DNA of 64,000 nucleotides, from positions 2,674,001 to 2,738,000 of the forward strand of contig NZ_AQUO01000001.1 in the NCBI RefSeq assembly GCF_000371965.1, in the 5' to 3' direction. Source of the stretch: Paracoccus sp. N5. GTDB lineage: Bacteria; Pseudomonadota; Alphaproteobacteria; Rhodobacterales; Rhodobacteraceae. The position numbers and the translations under genes are program-made. Positions 41,401-52,946 of this stretch are shown one piece after another; the stretch's first letter is position 1, and every line of letters starts with the position of its first letter. The notes under the pieces were generated by a model. It ran no database searches. It was not told the DNA's origin and saw nothing but the letters and a program-made list of their open reading frames with translations.

Positions 41401-42120
41401 ATGCATATCGAGATCGACGAGATCGCCAAGGAATTCGGCGCCACCACGGCGCTGAGGCCGGTCAGCCTGGCCATCCCCTCGGGGGCGCTGGTGGCGCTTC
41501 TGGGGCCCTCGGGCTCGGGCAAGACCACGCTTCTGCGCATCCTGGGCGGGCTGGAGTTCCCGAGTTCCGGCCGGGTGCTGTTCGACGGCCAGGACGCGAC
41601 CGGCATGACCGTGCAGGAACGGCGCGCAGGCTTCGTGTTCCAGAGCTATGCGCTGTTCAAGCACATGACGGTGTTCGAGAACATCGCCTATGGGCTGCGC
41701 GCCCGCCCGCGCGCCTCGCGCCCGCCCGAGGCCGAGATCCAGCGCCGGGTGTCGAAGCTTCTGGACCTGATCCAGCTGCCGCAGATCGCCAGGCGCTTCC
41801 CGAGCCAGCTGTCGGGCGGCCAGCGCCAGCGCGTCGCCCTGGCGCGCGCGCTGGCCATCGAGCCGCGCATGCTGCTCTTGGACGAGCCCTTCGGCGCGCT
41901 CGACGCCCGCGTGCGCAAGGAACTGCGCCAGGGGTTGCGCGAGATCCACGACACCACCGGCCTGACCACGGTCTTCGTCACCCATGACCAGGACGAGGCC
42001 ATGGAGCTGGCCGACCTGGTGGTGGTGATGTCCATGGGCCGGATCGAGCAGATCGGCCGGCCGCATGACATCCGCGCCCGCCCGGCGACGCCCTTCGTGC
42101 GCGAGTTCATCGCGGCGTGA
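41401..42120 (+). CDS. cysA: Sulfate ABC transporter ATPase CysA, short form
   Basis: A 239-residue ATPase. Walker A is G-P-S-G-S-G-K-T-T, the signature is L-S-G-G-Q-R-Q-R and Walker B is L-L-L-D-E-P-F, with the D-loop and H-switch (V-T-H-D-Q-D-E-A). It ends at about the point where the regulatory C-terminal domain of E. coli-type CysA (about 350-365 residues) would begin, so that domain is absent here. The stop is clean, in a normal gene context. Confidence 0.93.
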   Translation: MHIEIDEIAKEFGATTALRPVSLAIPSGALVALLGPSGSGKTTLLRILGGLEFPSSGRVLFDGQDATGMTVQERRAGFVFQSYALFKHMTVFENIAYGLRARPRASRPPEAEIQRRVSKLLDLIQLPQIARRFPSQLSGGQRQRVALARALAIEPRMLLLDEPFGALDARVRKELRQGLREIHDTTGLTTVFVTHDQDEAMELADLVVVMSMGRIEQIGRPHDIRARPATPFVREFIAA

Positions 42121-42192
42121 CGCGCATCGGCCTTTCCCCTCCGTGCCTTGCCGGTTAGCATCCGGCCAGGCGCGGCAGCAAGGGACGGGTCG

Positions 42193-42762
42193 ATGGAAGC
42201 CTATGGCCATCTGCGGGTTCTGGTCAGCATGATCCTGGGGCTGGCCATCACCCGCGTGCTTTCGGGCCTGTCGCGCCGCATCCAGCAGCCGGCCCGGACC
42301 GAGGGCATGGCGGCGCAGATCGTCTGGGCCTTCGTGCTGCTGACCGGGGCGGTGCATTTCTGGTGGTGGGAATTCGCCCTGCGCCGGGTCGAAAGCTGGC
42401 ATTTCGGCATCTATGTCTTCGTGCTGGCCTATACCTCGCTCTTCTTCCTGATGGCGACGCTGATCTTTCCCGACGGCAATACCGACCATGCCGAGACCGA
42501 GGCCTTCTTCATGCGCCGCCGGCGCGGCTTCTACGGGCTGTTCGCGCTGTCCTTCGCCTTCGATCTCTTCGATACCGCGCTGAAGGGCCGCGACTATCTG
42601 GCGGCCCTGGGCTGGGAATACCCGCTGCGGCTGGTGCTGGGCGTGCTGGCCGCCGCCCTGGCGCTGCGGGCCCGCGGGCCGCGGCAGGTCATGGCGGTGG
42701 GGCTGGCCTGGCTGGTCTATGACCTGCTGTGGATATTGCGCCATTACGACAGCCTGGACTGA
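42193..42762 (+). CDS. Multi-span membrane protein of unknown function
   Basis: A 189-residue protein from ATG 42193 (AAGGGACGGGTCG upstream). Five or six hydrophobic segments are visible, for example LRVLVSMILGLAITRVLSGL, AAQIVWAFVLLTGAVHFWWW, HFGIYVFVLAYTSLFFLMAT and LRLVLGVLAAALALRA. No motif of a known transporter. Downstream of cysA by 72 bases, but not clearly in that operon. Confidence 0.7.
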   Translation: MEAYGHLRVLVSMILGLAITRVLSGLSRRIQQPARTEGMAAQIVWAFVLLTGAVHFWWWEFALRRVESWHFGIYVFVLAYTSLFFLMATLIFPDGNTDHAETEAFFMRRRRGFYGLFALSFAFDLFDTALKGRDYLAALGWEYPLRLVLGVLAAALALRARGPRQVMAVGLAWLVYDLLWILRHYDSLD

Positions 42763-42784
42763 CCTGCGGCACCGGCCCGGCCGC

Positions 42785-42808
42785 AAGGGTATTTGCGAAG
42801 CGAAGAAG
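42785..42808 (+). repeat. Dispersed repeat, copy 6
   Basis: AAGGGTATTTGCGAAGCGAAGAAG, a degenerate copy that keeps the GGGTATTT core and the GAAGAA end, right after the membrane-protein gene. Confidence 0.5.
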
Positions 42809-42894
42809 CCATTCCGGCCGCGCGGATGCAGGCAGGGGGTTTTCGCCGCGCTGCGGCGTGACTAGATCGGCTGCAACGCATGACGAGGGATGAC

Positions 42895-43416
42895 ATGGAA
42901 CACCTGATCGAACGCAGTCTTTTCGCCAGCCGCTGGCTGATGGCGCCGATGTATGTCGGCCTGTCGCTGTCGCTTCTGTTGCTGCTCTGGGTCTTTGGCC
43001 TGGAGTTCTGGCATCTCGTGCAGATCCTGCCGGTGATGACCGTGAACGACGCGGTGCTGGGGGTGCTGGCGCTGATCGACCTGAGCCTGGCGGCGAACCT
43101 GCTGCTGATCGTGATCTTTTCCGGCTACGAGAATTTCGTCAGCCGCATGAACCTGAGCGAACACGAGGACCGGCCGGAATGGCAGGGCGAGGTCGATTTC
43201 TCGGGGCTGAAGCTGAAGCTGGTGGCCTCGATCGTGGCGATCTCCGGCATCCACCTGCTGAAGGTGTTCATGGATGTCGGCAAATATGCCCCCGACCAGA
43301 TCCGCTGGATGGTGGTGATCCACCTGGTCTTCGTCGTCTCGGGCGTGCTGCTGGCGGCGATGGACTGGATCTCGAACCATGGCAAGGGGCTGAAGAAGCG
43401 CGCGCCCAAGGCGTGA
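42895..43416 (+). CDS. UPF0114 (YqhA) family membrane protein
   Basis: A 173-residue protein. I chose ATG 42895 (MEHLIERSLFASRWLMAPMY) because GAGGGA lies six bases upstream; ATG 42880 is in frame. Family landmarks are RWLMAPMYVGLSLSLLLLLW, VFSGYENFVSRM-like FSGYENFVSRMNLSEHEDRP, and ISGIHLLKVFMDVGKY. Four membrane spans. Function unknown. Confidence 0.88.
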   Translation: MEHLIERSLFASRWLMAPMYVGLSLSLLLLLWVFGLEFWHLVQILPVMTVNDAVLGVLALIDLSLAANLLLIVIFSGYENFVSRMNLSEHEDRPEWQGEVDFSGLKLKLVASIVAISGIHLLKVFMDVGKYAPDQIRWMVVIHLVFVVSGVLLAAMDWISNHGKGLKKRAPKA

Positions 43417-43442
43417 CGCATCCGCCCGGTGGCCCGGCCGCA

Positions 43443-43466
43443 GGGGTATTTGGACAACAGAGAAGG
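43443..43466 (+). repeat. Dispersed repeat, copy 7
   Basis: GGGGTATTTGGACAACAGAGAAGG, between the UPF0114 gene and carB. It shares the AACAGAGAA end with copy 3. Confidence 0.6.
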
Positions 43467-43604
43467 CCAGGGGCGGCGCGTCGGGGCGGCGCCCCTTTCG
43501 CCTGCCGCGGATTTTTGGCCGGGCGGCGGTGCGGACCCTTGCGCCTTGGCCCGCCACGGCTATAACCCCGGACGATTTATCAGCCGCAAGCCCGAGGGAC
43601 CGCC

Positions 43605-46937
<3,333 letters not shown>

Positions 46938-46959
46938 CACCCAAATTATATCTATTGAA

Positions 46960-46980
46960 GGGCTACTCGTCGAGTAGCCC
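46960..46980. terminator. Hairpin between carB and the SIR2-kinase gene
   Basis: 9-bp perfect stem GGGCTACTC/GAGTAGCCC, loop GTC, followed by TTCGTCC. It lies between the converging carB and SIR2-kinase genes and marks the GC-to-AT composition change. Confidence 0.6.
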
Positions 46981-46999
46981 TTCGTCCCTCTAAATAGTG

Positions 47000-49405
47000 C
47001 TAAATGTCGCCCATCAGGCGCGTTACGATATCTTTGGTATGGTTAAAGAAGCCATTTGCGTCATCGACGATAAGCTTATGTTTTATGCGAGCGGCAATGG
47101 ACCTGCTGTGGTGACCGCCACCCTCCTCCACTTCCCACCCAAAGTCTCGCAGTTGCTGCTTAACGTTGGATGAAAGGTCTCCGAGCTTTCCGCCAAAATT
47201 CTTCCTGTCAATGCCATCATCTCGCTGTCTCATCCAGTTCAGGCAGATTTGCTGTCCCCTGTGTTGATAGGATAACGACAACTCTATTTGGCGCGGCGTC
47301 TTAACGATCCCTTTGAGATCTCTTTCGTCCCAAGAGTAATCATACCCGATCATTGCTAGAGATTTTTCTACTAGAATGTCCGGATCAACAGCGCCCCACT
47401 GCTCTTTTTCCGCAAGTACAATCACCTCTAGATCTGTGACTACACTCCTAAGGTCCGGCCTGTGCTCTGGGTCGACCTTCGTCATTCTGAGCAGGAGTCG
47501 AGCTATTCTTGAGCGGATGAGTTCGTCATGAAGTCGCGATCCGACTTTTCTTCTCAGATACTCTTCCCACCCCTGTAGTTTGGCACCGCCTTCGGGTGGC
47601 GGGGCCTCAGAAATAAGATAAAGAAGAACCATTCCTAACATGTAAATGTCAGTTTTTGTTGAGCGTGGAGTGTCGGAATTCTGAAAACTGCGCTGCTCTG
47701 GTGCATAATATCCCACCTCATCCGCAGAAACGGACTTGGTGTTTCCAACGCTAAGTTTATGCCATGACATGTCGAAATTGATAAACCGGATGGCGGCGTT
47801 TTGAAAATCAATAGCATCACATCCAGCATAAGCGCCCTCAAGTAAGATGTTCTTGGGCTTTAGGTCTCTGTGAAGAACTGTGGCCTCGGAGCTGTGGCAT
47901 ACCATTAGCGAGCGAGAGATTTTAATGAACGTTTCTAACCAGCATTCCCTTATGATGTTGGGTGAGGAGGATACCATCTCAGATAGAGATGTTCCATTAA
48001 TATTCTCCATTCCCACAGAGAGCGGAATATTGGTGTGGAATAGGAACTTCGGCGCTATAGATTGATTTGTCTTATTTAGCTGGTAAAGAGACTCAATTCC
48101 GCGCCGAAAGCTTTCTCTTTCAATAGGGTCTTTGTAGGCTTGTGCGCTAAGAGTTTTCACGGCGCACATTGTAGAGCCGTCTTCCTCCAATGCTAACCAA
48201 ACGTTTGATGAGTTTGATGAGCTAACGCCAGTGCTGATTGATACGCGATCTAGTTTGCTATAGGGGGCGGTGTTCCCAACGATAGATGTCAGTTCGATTG
48301 GAATGGCATACTCGCGTACGAACCCGGCTATTTGATTTCCGTTGAAGCCATGCTGCTGGCCGAGATACTCTATGCGCTGATCAAGTTTTGCTCTGGCGCC
48401 GAGCGGATCGGTGGTCGCTAGGTGGATGATTTCGTGGGCGCTAGGGAAATCGCGCTCTGAAAACTCTTTTCGACTTGGAAGAATTGCCGGCTGGTCAAGG
48501 GATTTGAAAGATTCTATTTCGTCTAGGATCGAACAGATAACGGTGCTGTGTGCGTAATTGCCTGATCCGGACATTTCTGGGGAGTAGCTTATTGTGCGGA
48601 CGCCCATTCGTTGAGCCCACGCGTAGTTATCTGAATTAATATTGGGGGTTAGCCAGTAGTGGTCTTGAAGTAAGCCGGATTTTGAAATTTCTTCGATGAC
48701 TGGAGATATGGCAGCGTCTCTAATATTTACCCCTACAAATACGATAATGTAGTTCTCGAAAATATGTCTGAGAAAAGTCGAGTAAGCCCCGCCGCGCATA
48801 CTTGTAAAAAGTCGCTGACGCTCGCCCAAGTTCATTACCCAAGTTGTTCTTTGATTGTAAATACCGTGCAAGTTTAATACTACGGGGTAGTTGCGGGAAA
48901 AATATGATCTGCTGTCAACAACGCTAGTTCCAGGAAACTCGAAGAGTTGGGGCGCGTTTTGGCCGAAAACTTCGTTGTAAGCTCTGCTCAAGAGCCCGTC
49001 GATATTTAAGGTTAATGCCTGACCGACGTTTCTCATGCGCCAGATTCGTCTGTAAACGCTTGGGATTTCGCACTGTGTTATCCGGTCGTGGGAAAATATG
49101 TCTTCTAAATAATCCTCATAGAGCTGCTTCCAGTTGCTTCCTACGCAGCCAAAAAGCTCCCAAAACTGACCGTTTTCATAAAATTGCTGCGCTGAATTAA
49201 AATGGTCGAGTAGCTCGCCGCTTAGTGCCGAGGATGGAGTGGAGGCATCTAGGCTGGAGAGTAGGCCTTTTGCTAGCGACTGCCAACTCGGCAGGCCGAC
49301 CTCCGAGCTCGATCCTGCTCCCACAAAAAACACCGTTCTTCGTGATGCCTCAGAATAGCTCTTTTTAAGTCTTTTCAAGTTTGGCTGCTGGGGATCGTAA
49401 GGCAT
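47000..49405 (-). CDS. SIR2-like domain fused to Ser/Thr protein kinase (candidate defence protein)
   Basis: An 801-residue protein from ATG 49403-49405 (AAGGATAACTGCC upstream). Residues 22-300 form a SIR2-like NAD-binding domain of the defence type: V-G-A-G-S-S-S at 28-34, T-L-N-I-D at 132-136, L-H-G at 179-181, and F-V-G-V-N-I-R-D at 223-230. Residues 381-660 form a protein kinase: lysine K417 in C-A-V-K, H-R-D-L-K-P-K-N at 512-519, N-F-D (DFG position) at 543-545, A-P-E at 568-570, and T-D-I-Y-M-L-G. About 140 C-terminal residues are unassigned. The gene is strongly AT-rich and stands alone between housekeeping genes. SIR2 domains of this type deplete NAD in several phage-defence systems; the kinase may sense or relay infection. 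Function is inferred. Confidence 0.8.
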   Translation of the reverse strand: MPYDPQQPNLKRLKKSYSEASRRTVFFVGAGSSSEVGLPSWQSLAKGLLSSLDASTPSSALSGELLDHFNSAQQFYENGQFWELFGCVGSNWKQLYEDYLEDIFSHDRITQCEIPSVYRRIWRMRNVGQALTLNIDGLLSRAYNEVFGQNAPQLFEFPGTSVVDSRSYFSRNYPVVLNLHGIYNQRTTWVMNLGERQRLFTSMRGGAYSTFLRHIFENYIIVFVGVNIRDAAISPVIEEISKSGLLQDHYWLTPNINSDNYAWAQRMGVRTISYSPEMSGSGNYAHSTVICSILDEIESFKSLDQPAILPSRKEFSERDFPSAHEIIHLATTDPLGARAKLDQRIEYLGQQHGFNGNQIAGFVREYAIPIELTSIVGNTAPYSKLDRVSISTGVSSSNSSNVWLALEEDGSTMCAVKTLSAQAYKDPIERESFRRGIESLYQLNKTNQSIAPKFLFHTNIPLSVGMENINGTSLSEMVSSSPNIIRECWLETFIKISRSLMVCHSSEATVLHRDLKPKNILLEGAYAGCDAIDFQNAAIRFINFDMSWHKLSVGNTKSVSADEVGYYAPEQRSFQNSDTPRSTKTDIYMLGMVLLYLISEAPPPEGGAKLQGWEEYLRRKVGSRLHDELIRSRIARLLLRMTKVDPEHRPDLRSVVTDLEVIVLAEKEQWGAVDPDILVEKSLAMIGYDYSWDERDLKGIVKTPRQIELSLSYQHRGQQICLNWMRQRDDGIDRKNFGGKLGDLSSNVKQQLRDFGWEVEEGGGHHSRSIAARIKHKLIVDDANGFFNHTKDIVTRLMGDI

Positions 49406-49509
49406 TGGCAGTTATCCTTAAGTGCCGAAGGAGTTCCTCTTTTAAGCACGACGTGTGTTTGAGTTCTAGTAGTCCCGGGTTGGTATTTTGGCATTCCCCT
49501 TTGCCTCCC

Positions 49510-50001
49510 TCACCCCCTCTTCCCCTCCGACTCCACCCTTACCACCGCGCTCGGCATCCGTTCCTTTCCCATCGGCACCCCCACCTCACCAAACCGAGTC
49601 GCCTCATCCCCAAGCGCCTCATCCTCCATCCGCTGCAAATCCCCCCAGCGCGGCCGCGCCCCGTCGAAGCCTTCCTCGACCCGCCGCTGCATGTAATCCA
49701 TCGTCTCCGCCCCGCGGATCATCCCCGCCAGCCGGGCATGCATCCAGACCGACAGCACCCGGTTCAGCCGCGGCTGCCAGTCCGCCCCGGTCGAGCGAAA
49801 GAATTTTACCACCTCCTCGTCCAGCCGGATCGTCACGCGGGTCTTCTTCGACTGCCCCTTCTCGCGCGCGATCTCGTGCCATTCGGCGGGGATGCGCAGC
49901 TCCTCCATCAGCCGCTGGTGCAGATCCCATTCCAGCATCCGCATGGCATCGGCCATGTAGTGGTAATTCACCCGCCGCTGCTCTTCCGCCCTGCTGACCA
50001 T
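49510..50001 (-). CDS. BrnA-like ribbon-helix-helix protein without a BrnT partner
   Basis: A 163-residue protein from ATG 49999-50001 (MVSRAEEQRRVNYHYMADAM). Residues 53-95 match the BrnA antitoxin core: T-R-V-T-I-R-L-D-E-E-V-V-K-F-F-R and W-Q-P-R-L-N-R-V-L. The protein is longer than usual BrnA, with an extra N-terminal helix rich in Met/Glu and an acidic C-terminus. No BrnT toxin gene lies on either side. Composition is that of the host chromosome, so it was probably there before the neighbouring AT-rich gene arrived. Confidence 0.75.
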   Translation of the reverse strand: MVSRAEEQRRVNYHYMADAMRMLEWDLHQRLMEELRIPAEWHEIAREKGQSKKTRVTIRLDEEVVKFFRSTGADWQPRLNRVLSVWMHARLAGMIRGAETMDYMQRRVEEGFDGARPRWGDLQRMEDEALGDEATRFGEVGVPMGKERMPSAVVRVESEGKRG

Positions 50002-50148
50002 CCCGACCTCCGACGCCCGTGCCAAACCGCCCCCAGCCTCCGCGCAACGGGTTAACCGCGCCTTAACGCGGCGCGCGTTGCCGGTGTACGCGCGGTGTAC
50101 GCGGCGTGCATGCCCGGTGCACCCGCGGCACGGCCCGATTTCACAGCC

Positions 50149-50217
50149 AGTTGCGATTGATTTGCACTTGCGATACGCTCGCAAGACGCTATGTCTATAT
50201 GCGACCAACTCGCAACT
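50149..50217 (+). promoter_or_regulatory. Operator with nested inverted repeats before sitA
   Basis: A perfect 7-5-7 palindrome CTTGCGA-N5-TCGCAAG at 50167-50185, flanked by AGTTGCGA at 50149-50156 and TCGCAACT at 50210-50217, which pair with each other. Four TTGCGA-type half-sites in about 70 bases suggest a dimeric metalloregulator (Mur/Fur, MntR or Zur type). Its identity cannot be told from the site. Confidence 0.65.
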
Positions 50218-50266
50218 GAGTCGGCGCCGCAAAAGGCTGCGCGCCGCGAAACCGGAAGGGATGAGC

Positions 50267-51166
50267 ATGGCTCGGACAGGCGCGCGCCTGATTGGCGCGG
50301 TGGCGGCGATGGCGCTCGTGGCGGGCCCTGCTGCGGCCGCGGAGAAGATGAAGGTGGTCACCACCTTCACCGTGCTGGCCGACATGGCCCGGCATGTGGC
50401 GGGGGACGCGGCCGAGGTGGTCTCGATCACCAAGCCCGGCGCCGAGATCCACGGCTATGAGCCGACGCCGCAGGATATCGTCCGGGCCCAGGGCGCCGAC
50501 CTGATCCTGTGGAACGGCATGAACCTGGAACGTTGGTTCCAGCAGTTCCTGGCTAACCTGGGCGAGGTGCCCTCGGTCACGCTGACCGAAGGCATCGACC
50601 CGATCCCGATCGCCGCCGGCGGCTATGAGGGCAAGCCGAACCCGCATGCCTGGATGGGCCTGACCAATGCCGAAGCCTATGTTGACAATATCGCCAGGGC
50701 CTTTTCGCAGCAGGATCCCGCCAATGCCGCGACCTATGCCGCCAATGCCGGAACCTACAAGGAACAGCTGCGCGCGGCGCTGGAACCGCTGCGGGCCGAG
50801 ATCGCCGCCATCCCCGAGGAGCGGCGCTGGCTGGTGACCTGCGAGGGCGCCTTTCCCTATCTGGCGCGCGACCTGGGGCTGAAGGAGCTTTACCTCTGGC
50901 CGATGAACTCGGACCAGATGGGCACGCCGCGCCAGGTCCGCACGGTCATCGACGGCGTGCGCGAGCATCGGATCCCGGTGGTGTTCTGCGAAAGCACGGT
51001 GAACACGGCCCCGGCCGAGCAGGTCGCGCGCGAGACCGGGGCGCATTACGGCGGCGTGCTCTATGTCGACAGCCTGTCCGAGCCGGACGGGCCGGTGCCG
51101 AGTTACCTCGACCTGTTGAAGGCCACCACCGAAACCGTGGCCAGGGGCCTGGCCGCCGGCAACTGA
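50267..51166 (+). CDS. sitA: Manganese/iron ABC transporter substrate-binding protein
   Basis: A 299-residue cluster 9 metal-binding protein. ATG 50267 has GGAAGG eight bases upstream; ATG 50261 is the alternative. Signal peptide residues 1-25 end G-P-A-A-A-A-E. Metal ligands are the histidine in A-E-I-H-G-Y-E-P-T-P, the histidine in N-P-H-A-W-M, a glutamate in F-C-E-S-T-V and an aspartate in Y-V-D-S-L-S. The His-rich loop of ZnuA is absent, which favours Mn/Fe over Zn. First gene of the operon. Confidence 0.9.
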   Translation: MARTGARLIGAVAAMALVAGPAAAAEKMKVVTTFTVLADMARHVAGDAAEVVSITKPGAEIHGYEPTPQDIVRAQGADLILWNGMNLERWFQQFLANLGEVPSVTLTEGIDPIPIAAGGYEGKPNPHAWMGLTNAEAYVDNIARAFSQQDPANAATYAANAGTYKEQLRAALEPLRAEIAAIPEERRWLVTCEGAFPYLARDLGLKELYLWPMNSDQMGTPRQVRTVIDGVREHRIPVVFCESTVNTAPAEQVARETGAHYGGVLYVDSLSEPDGPVPSYLDLLKATTETVARGLAAGN

Positions 51167-51180
51167 GCAAGGGAGCAGGG

Positions 51181-52092
51181 ATGCGCGACGACATCAGGAC
51201 CCAGCTTGGGGAAAGCGACCGGGCCGACCCCGGCGGCGGCATCGACGCCCGCGACGTGACCGTGACCTATCGCAACGGGCTGACCGCGCTGCGCCATGCC
51301 AGTTTCCAGATCCCGCGCGGCACGGTCACCGCGCTGGTGGGGGTGAATGGCGCCGGAAAATCGACGCTTTTCAAGGCGATCATGGGGTTCGTGCCGGCCG
51401 CCGCGGGCGAGATCCGCCTGTTGGGCATGACGGTGCGCGAGGCGCTGAAGCGCAACCTGGTCGCCTATGTGCCGCAGGCCGAGGAGGTGGACTGGTCATT
51501 CCCCGTGCTGGTCGAGGATGTGGTGATGATGGGCCGCTATGGCCACATGGGTTTCCTGCGCATCCCGCGTCAGGCCGACCGCGACGCCGTGGATGCGGCG
51601 TTGGCGCGGGTGGATATGCAGGACTACCGCCACCGCCAGATCGGCGAGCTTTCGGGCGGTCAGAAGAAGCGCGTCTTCCTGGCCCGTGCCCTGGCGCAGG
51701 ACGGCCGCGTCATCCTGCTGGACGAGCCCTTTACCGGCGTCGACGTCAAGACCGAGGACCAGATCATCGCGCTGTTGCGCGAGCTGCGCGACGAGGGGCG
51801 GGTGATGCTGGTCTCGACCCACAACCTGGGCTCGGTGCCGGAATTCTGCGACCGGGTGGTGCTGGTCAAGGGCACGGTGCTGGCTTACGGCCCGACCGAG
51901 ACCACCTTCACCCGCGAGAACCTGGAGACCGCCTTTGGCGGCGTGCTGCGCCGCTTTACCCTGGGCGGCGGCGCGCTCCATGACGACGACGACCCGCGCC
52001 GCGTCACCATCCTGACCGATGACGAGCGCCCGCTGGTGCAATACGGCGACCGCACCCATACGGCCGGGGAACCGGCGGAGGGCCGGGAATGA
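51181..52092 (+). CDS. sitB: Manganese/iron ABC transporter ATPase
   Basis: A 303-residue ATPase. Walker A is G-V-N-G-A-G-K-S-T, the signature is L-S-G-G-Q-K-K-R, Walker B is V-I-L-L-D-E-P-F, and the H-loop is S-T-H-N-L-G. The protein carries a C-terminal Asp/Glu-rich extension (GGALHDDDDPRRVTI). It overlaps sitC by ATGA. Confidence 0.93.
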   Translation: MRDDIRTQLGESDRADPGGGIDARDVTVTYRNGLTALRHASFQIPRGTVTALVGVNGAGKSTLFKAIMGFVPAAAGEIRLLGMTVREALKRNLVAYVPQAEEVDWSFPVLVEDVVMMGRYGHMGFLRIPRQADRDAVDAALARVDMQDYRHRQIGELSGGQKKRVFLARALAQDGRVILLDEPFTGVDVKTEDQIIALLRELRDEGRVMLVSTHNLGSVPEFCDRVVLVKGTVLAYGPTETTFTRENLETAFGGVLRRFTLGGGALHDDDDPRRVTILTDDERPLVQYGDRTHTAGEPAEGRE

Positions 52093-52946
52093 GCCTGCTG
52101 CTGGAGCCCTTCGACTATCTCTACATGACCAATGCCATGTGGGTCTCGGCGCTGGTCGGCGGGGTCTGCGCGTTCCTGTCCGCCTATCTGATGCTCAAGG
52201 GCTGGTCGCTGATCGGCGACGCGCTGTCGCATTCCGTGGTTCCGGGCGTCGCCGGCGCCTATATGCTGGGCCTGCCCTTCGCGCTGGTGGCCTTTCTCTC
52301 GGGCGGGCTGGCGGCGGCGGCGATGCTGTTCCTGTCGGACCGCTCGGGGCTGAAAGCCGATGTGGTGATCGGGCTGATCTTCACCAGCTTCTTCGGGCTC
52401 GGGCTGTTCATGGTCTCGATCAACCCGATGGCGATCTCGGTCCAGACCATCACCATGGGCAATATCCTGTCGATCACCCCCGCCGACACGCTGCAACTGG
52501 CGATCATCGGCTTCGTCTCGCTGGCGGTGCTGCTGGCGAAGTGGAGGGACCTGATGGTGGTCTTCTTCGACGAAAGCCACGCGCGTTCGGTCGGGCTGCG
52601 GCCGGGGCTCTTGAAGGCCGTGTTCTTCGTGCTGCTCTCGGCCTCGGTGGTGGCGGCGATGCAGACGGTCGGCGCCTTCCTGGTCATCGCCATGGTGGTG
52701 ACGCCGGGCGCGACGGCCTATCTGATCTGCGACCGCTTCCCGCGGCTGATCGGGCTCTCGGTCGCCATCGGCACGGTCACCAGCTTCACCGGCGCCTATC
52801 TGTCCTATTTCCTCGACGGCGCCACCGGCGGCATCATCGTGGTGCTGCAGACGCTGATCTTCCTTGCGGCCTTCGTCTGGGCGCCGAAGCACGGGCTGCT
52901 CGCTGCCCGCGCCAAGGCCCGCGCCGCGCTGGAGGCCACGCCATGA
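52089..52946 (+). CDS. sitC: Manganese/iron ABC transporter permease
   Basis: A 285-residue family 3 metal permease with eight or nine spans, starting MSLLLEPFDYLYMTNAMWVS. A G-D-A-L-S-H-S-V-V-P-G-V motif and AFLVIAMVVTPGATAYLICD are typical. It forms the channel with SitD; the ATGA overlaps at both ends indicate coupled translation. Confidence 0.92.
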   Translation: MSLLLEPFDYLYMTNAMWVSALVGGVCAFLSAYLMLKGWSLIGDALSHSVVPGVAGAYMLGLPFALVAFLSGGLAAAAMLFLSDRSGLKADVVIGLIFTSFFGLGLFMVSINPMAISVQTITMGNILSITPADTLQLAIIGFVSLAVLLAKWRDLMVVFFDESHARSVGLRPGLLKAVFFVLLSASVVAAMQTVGAFLVIAMVVTPGATAYLICDRFPRLIGLSVAIGTVTSFTGAYLSYFLDGATGGIIVVLQTLIFLAAFVWAPKHGLLAARAKARAALEATP

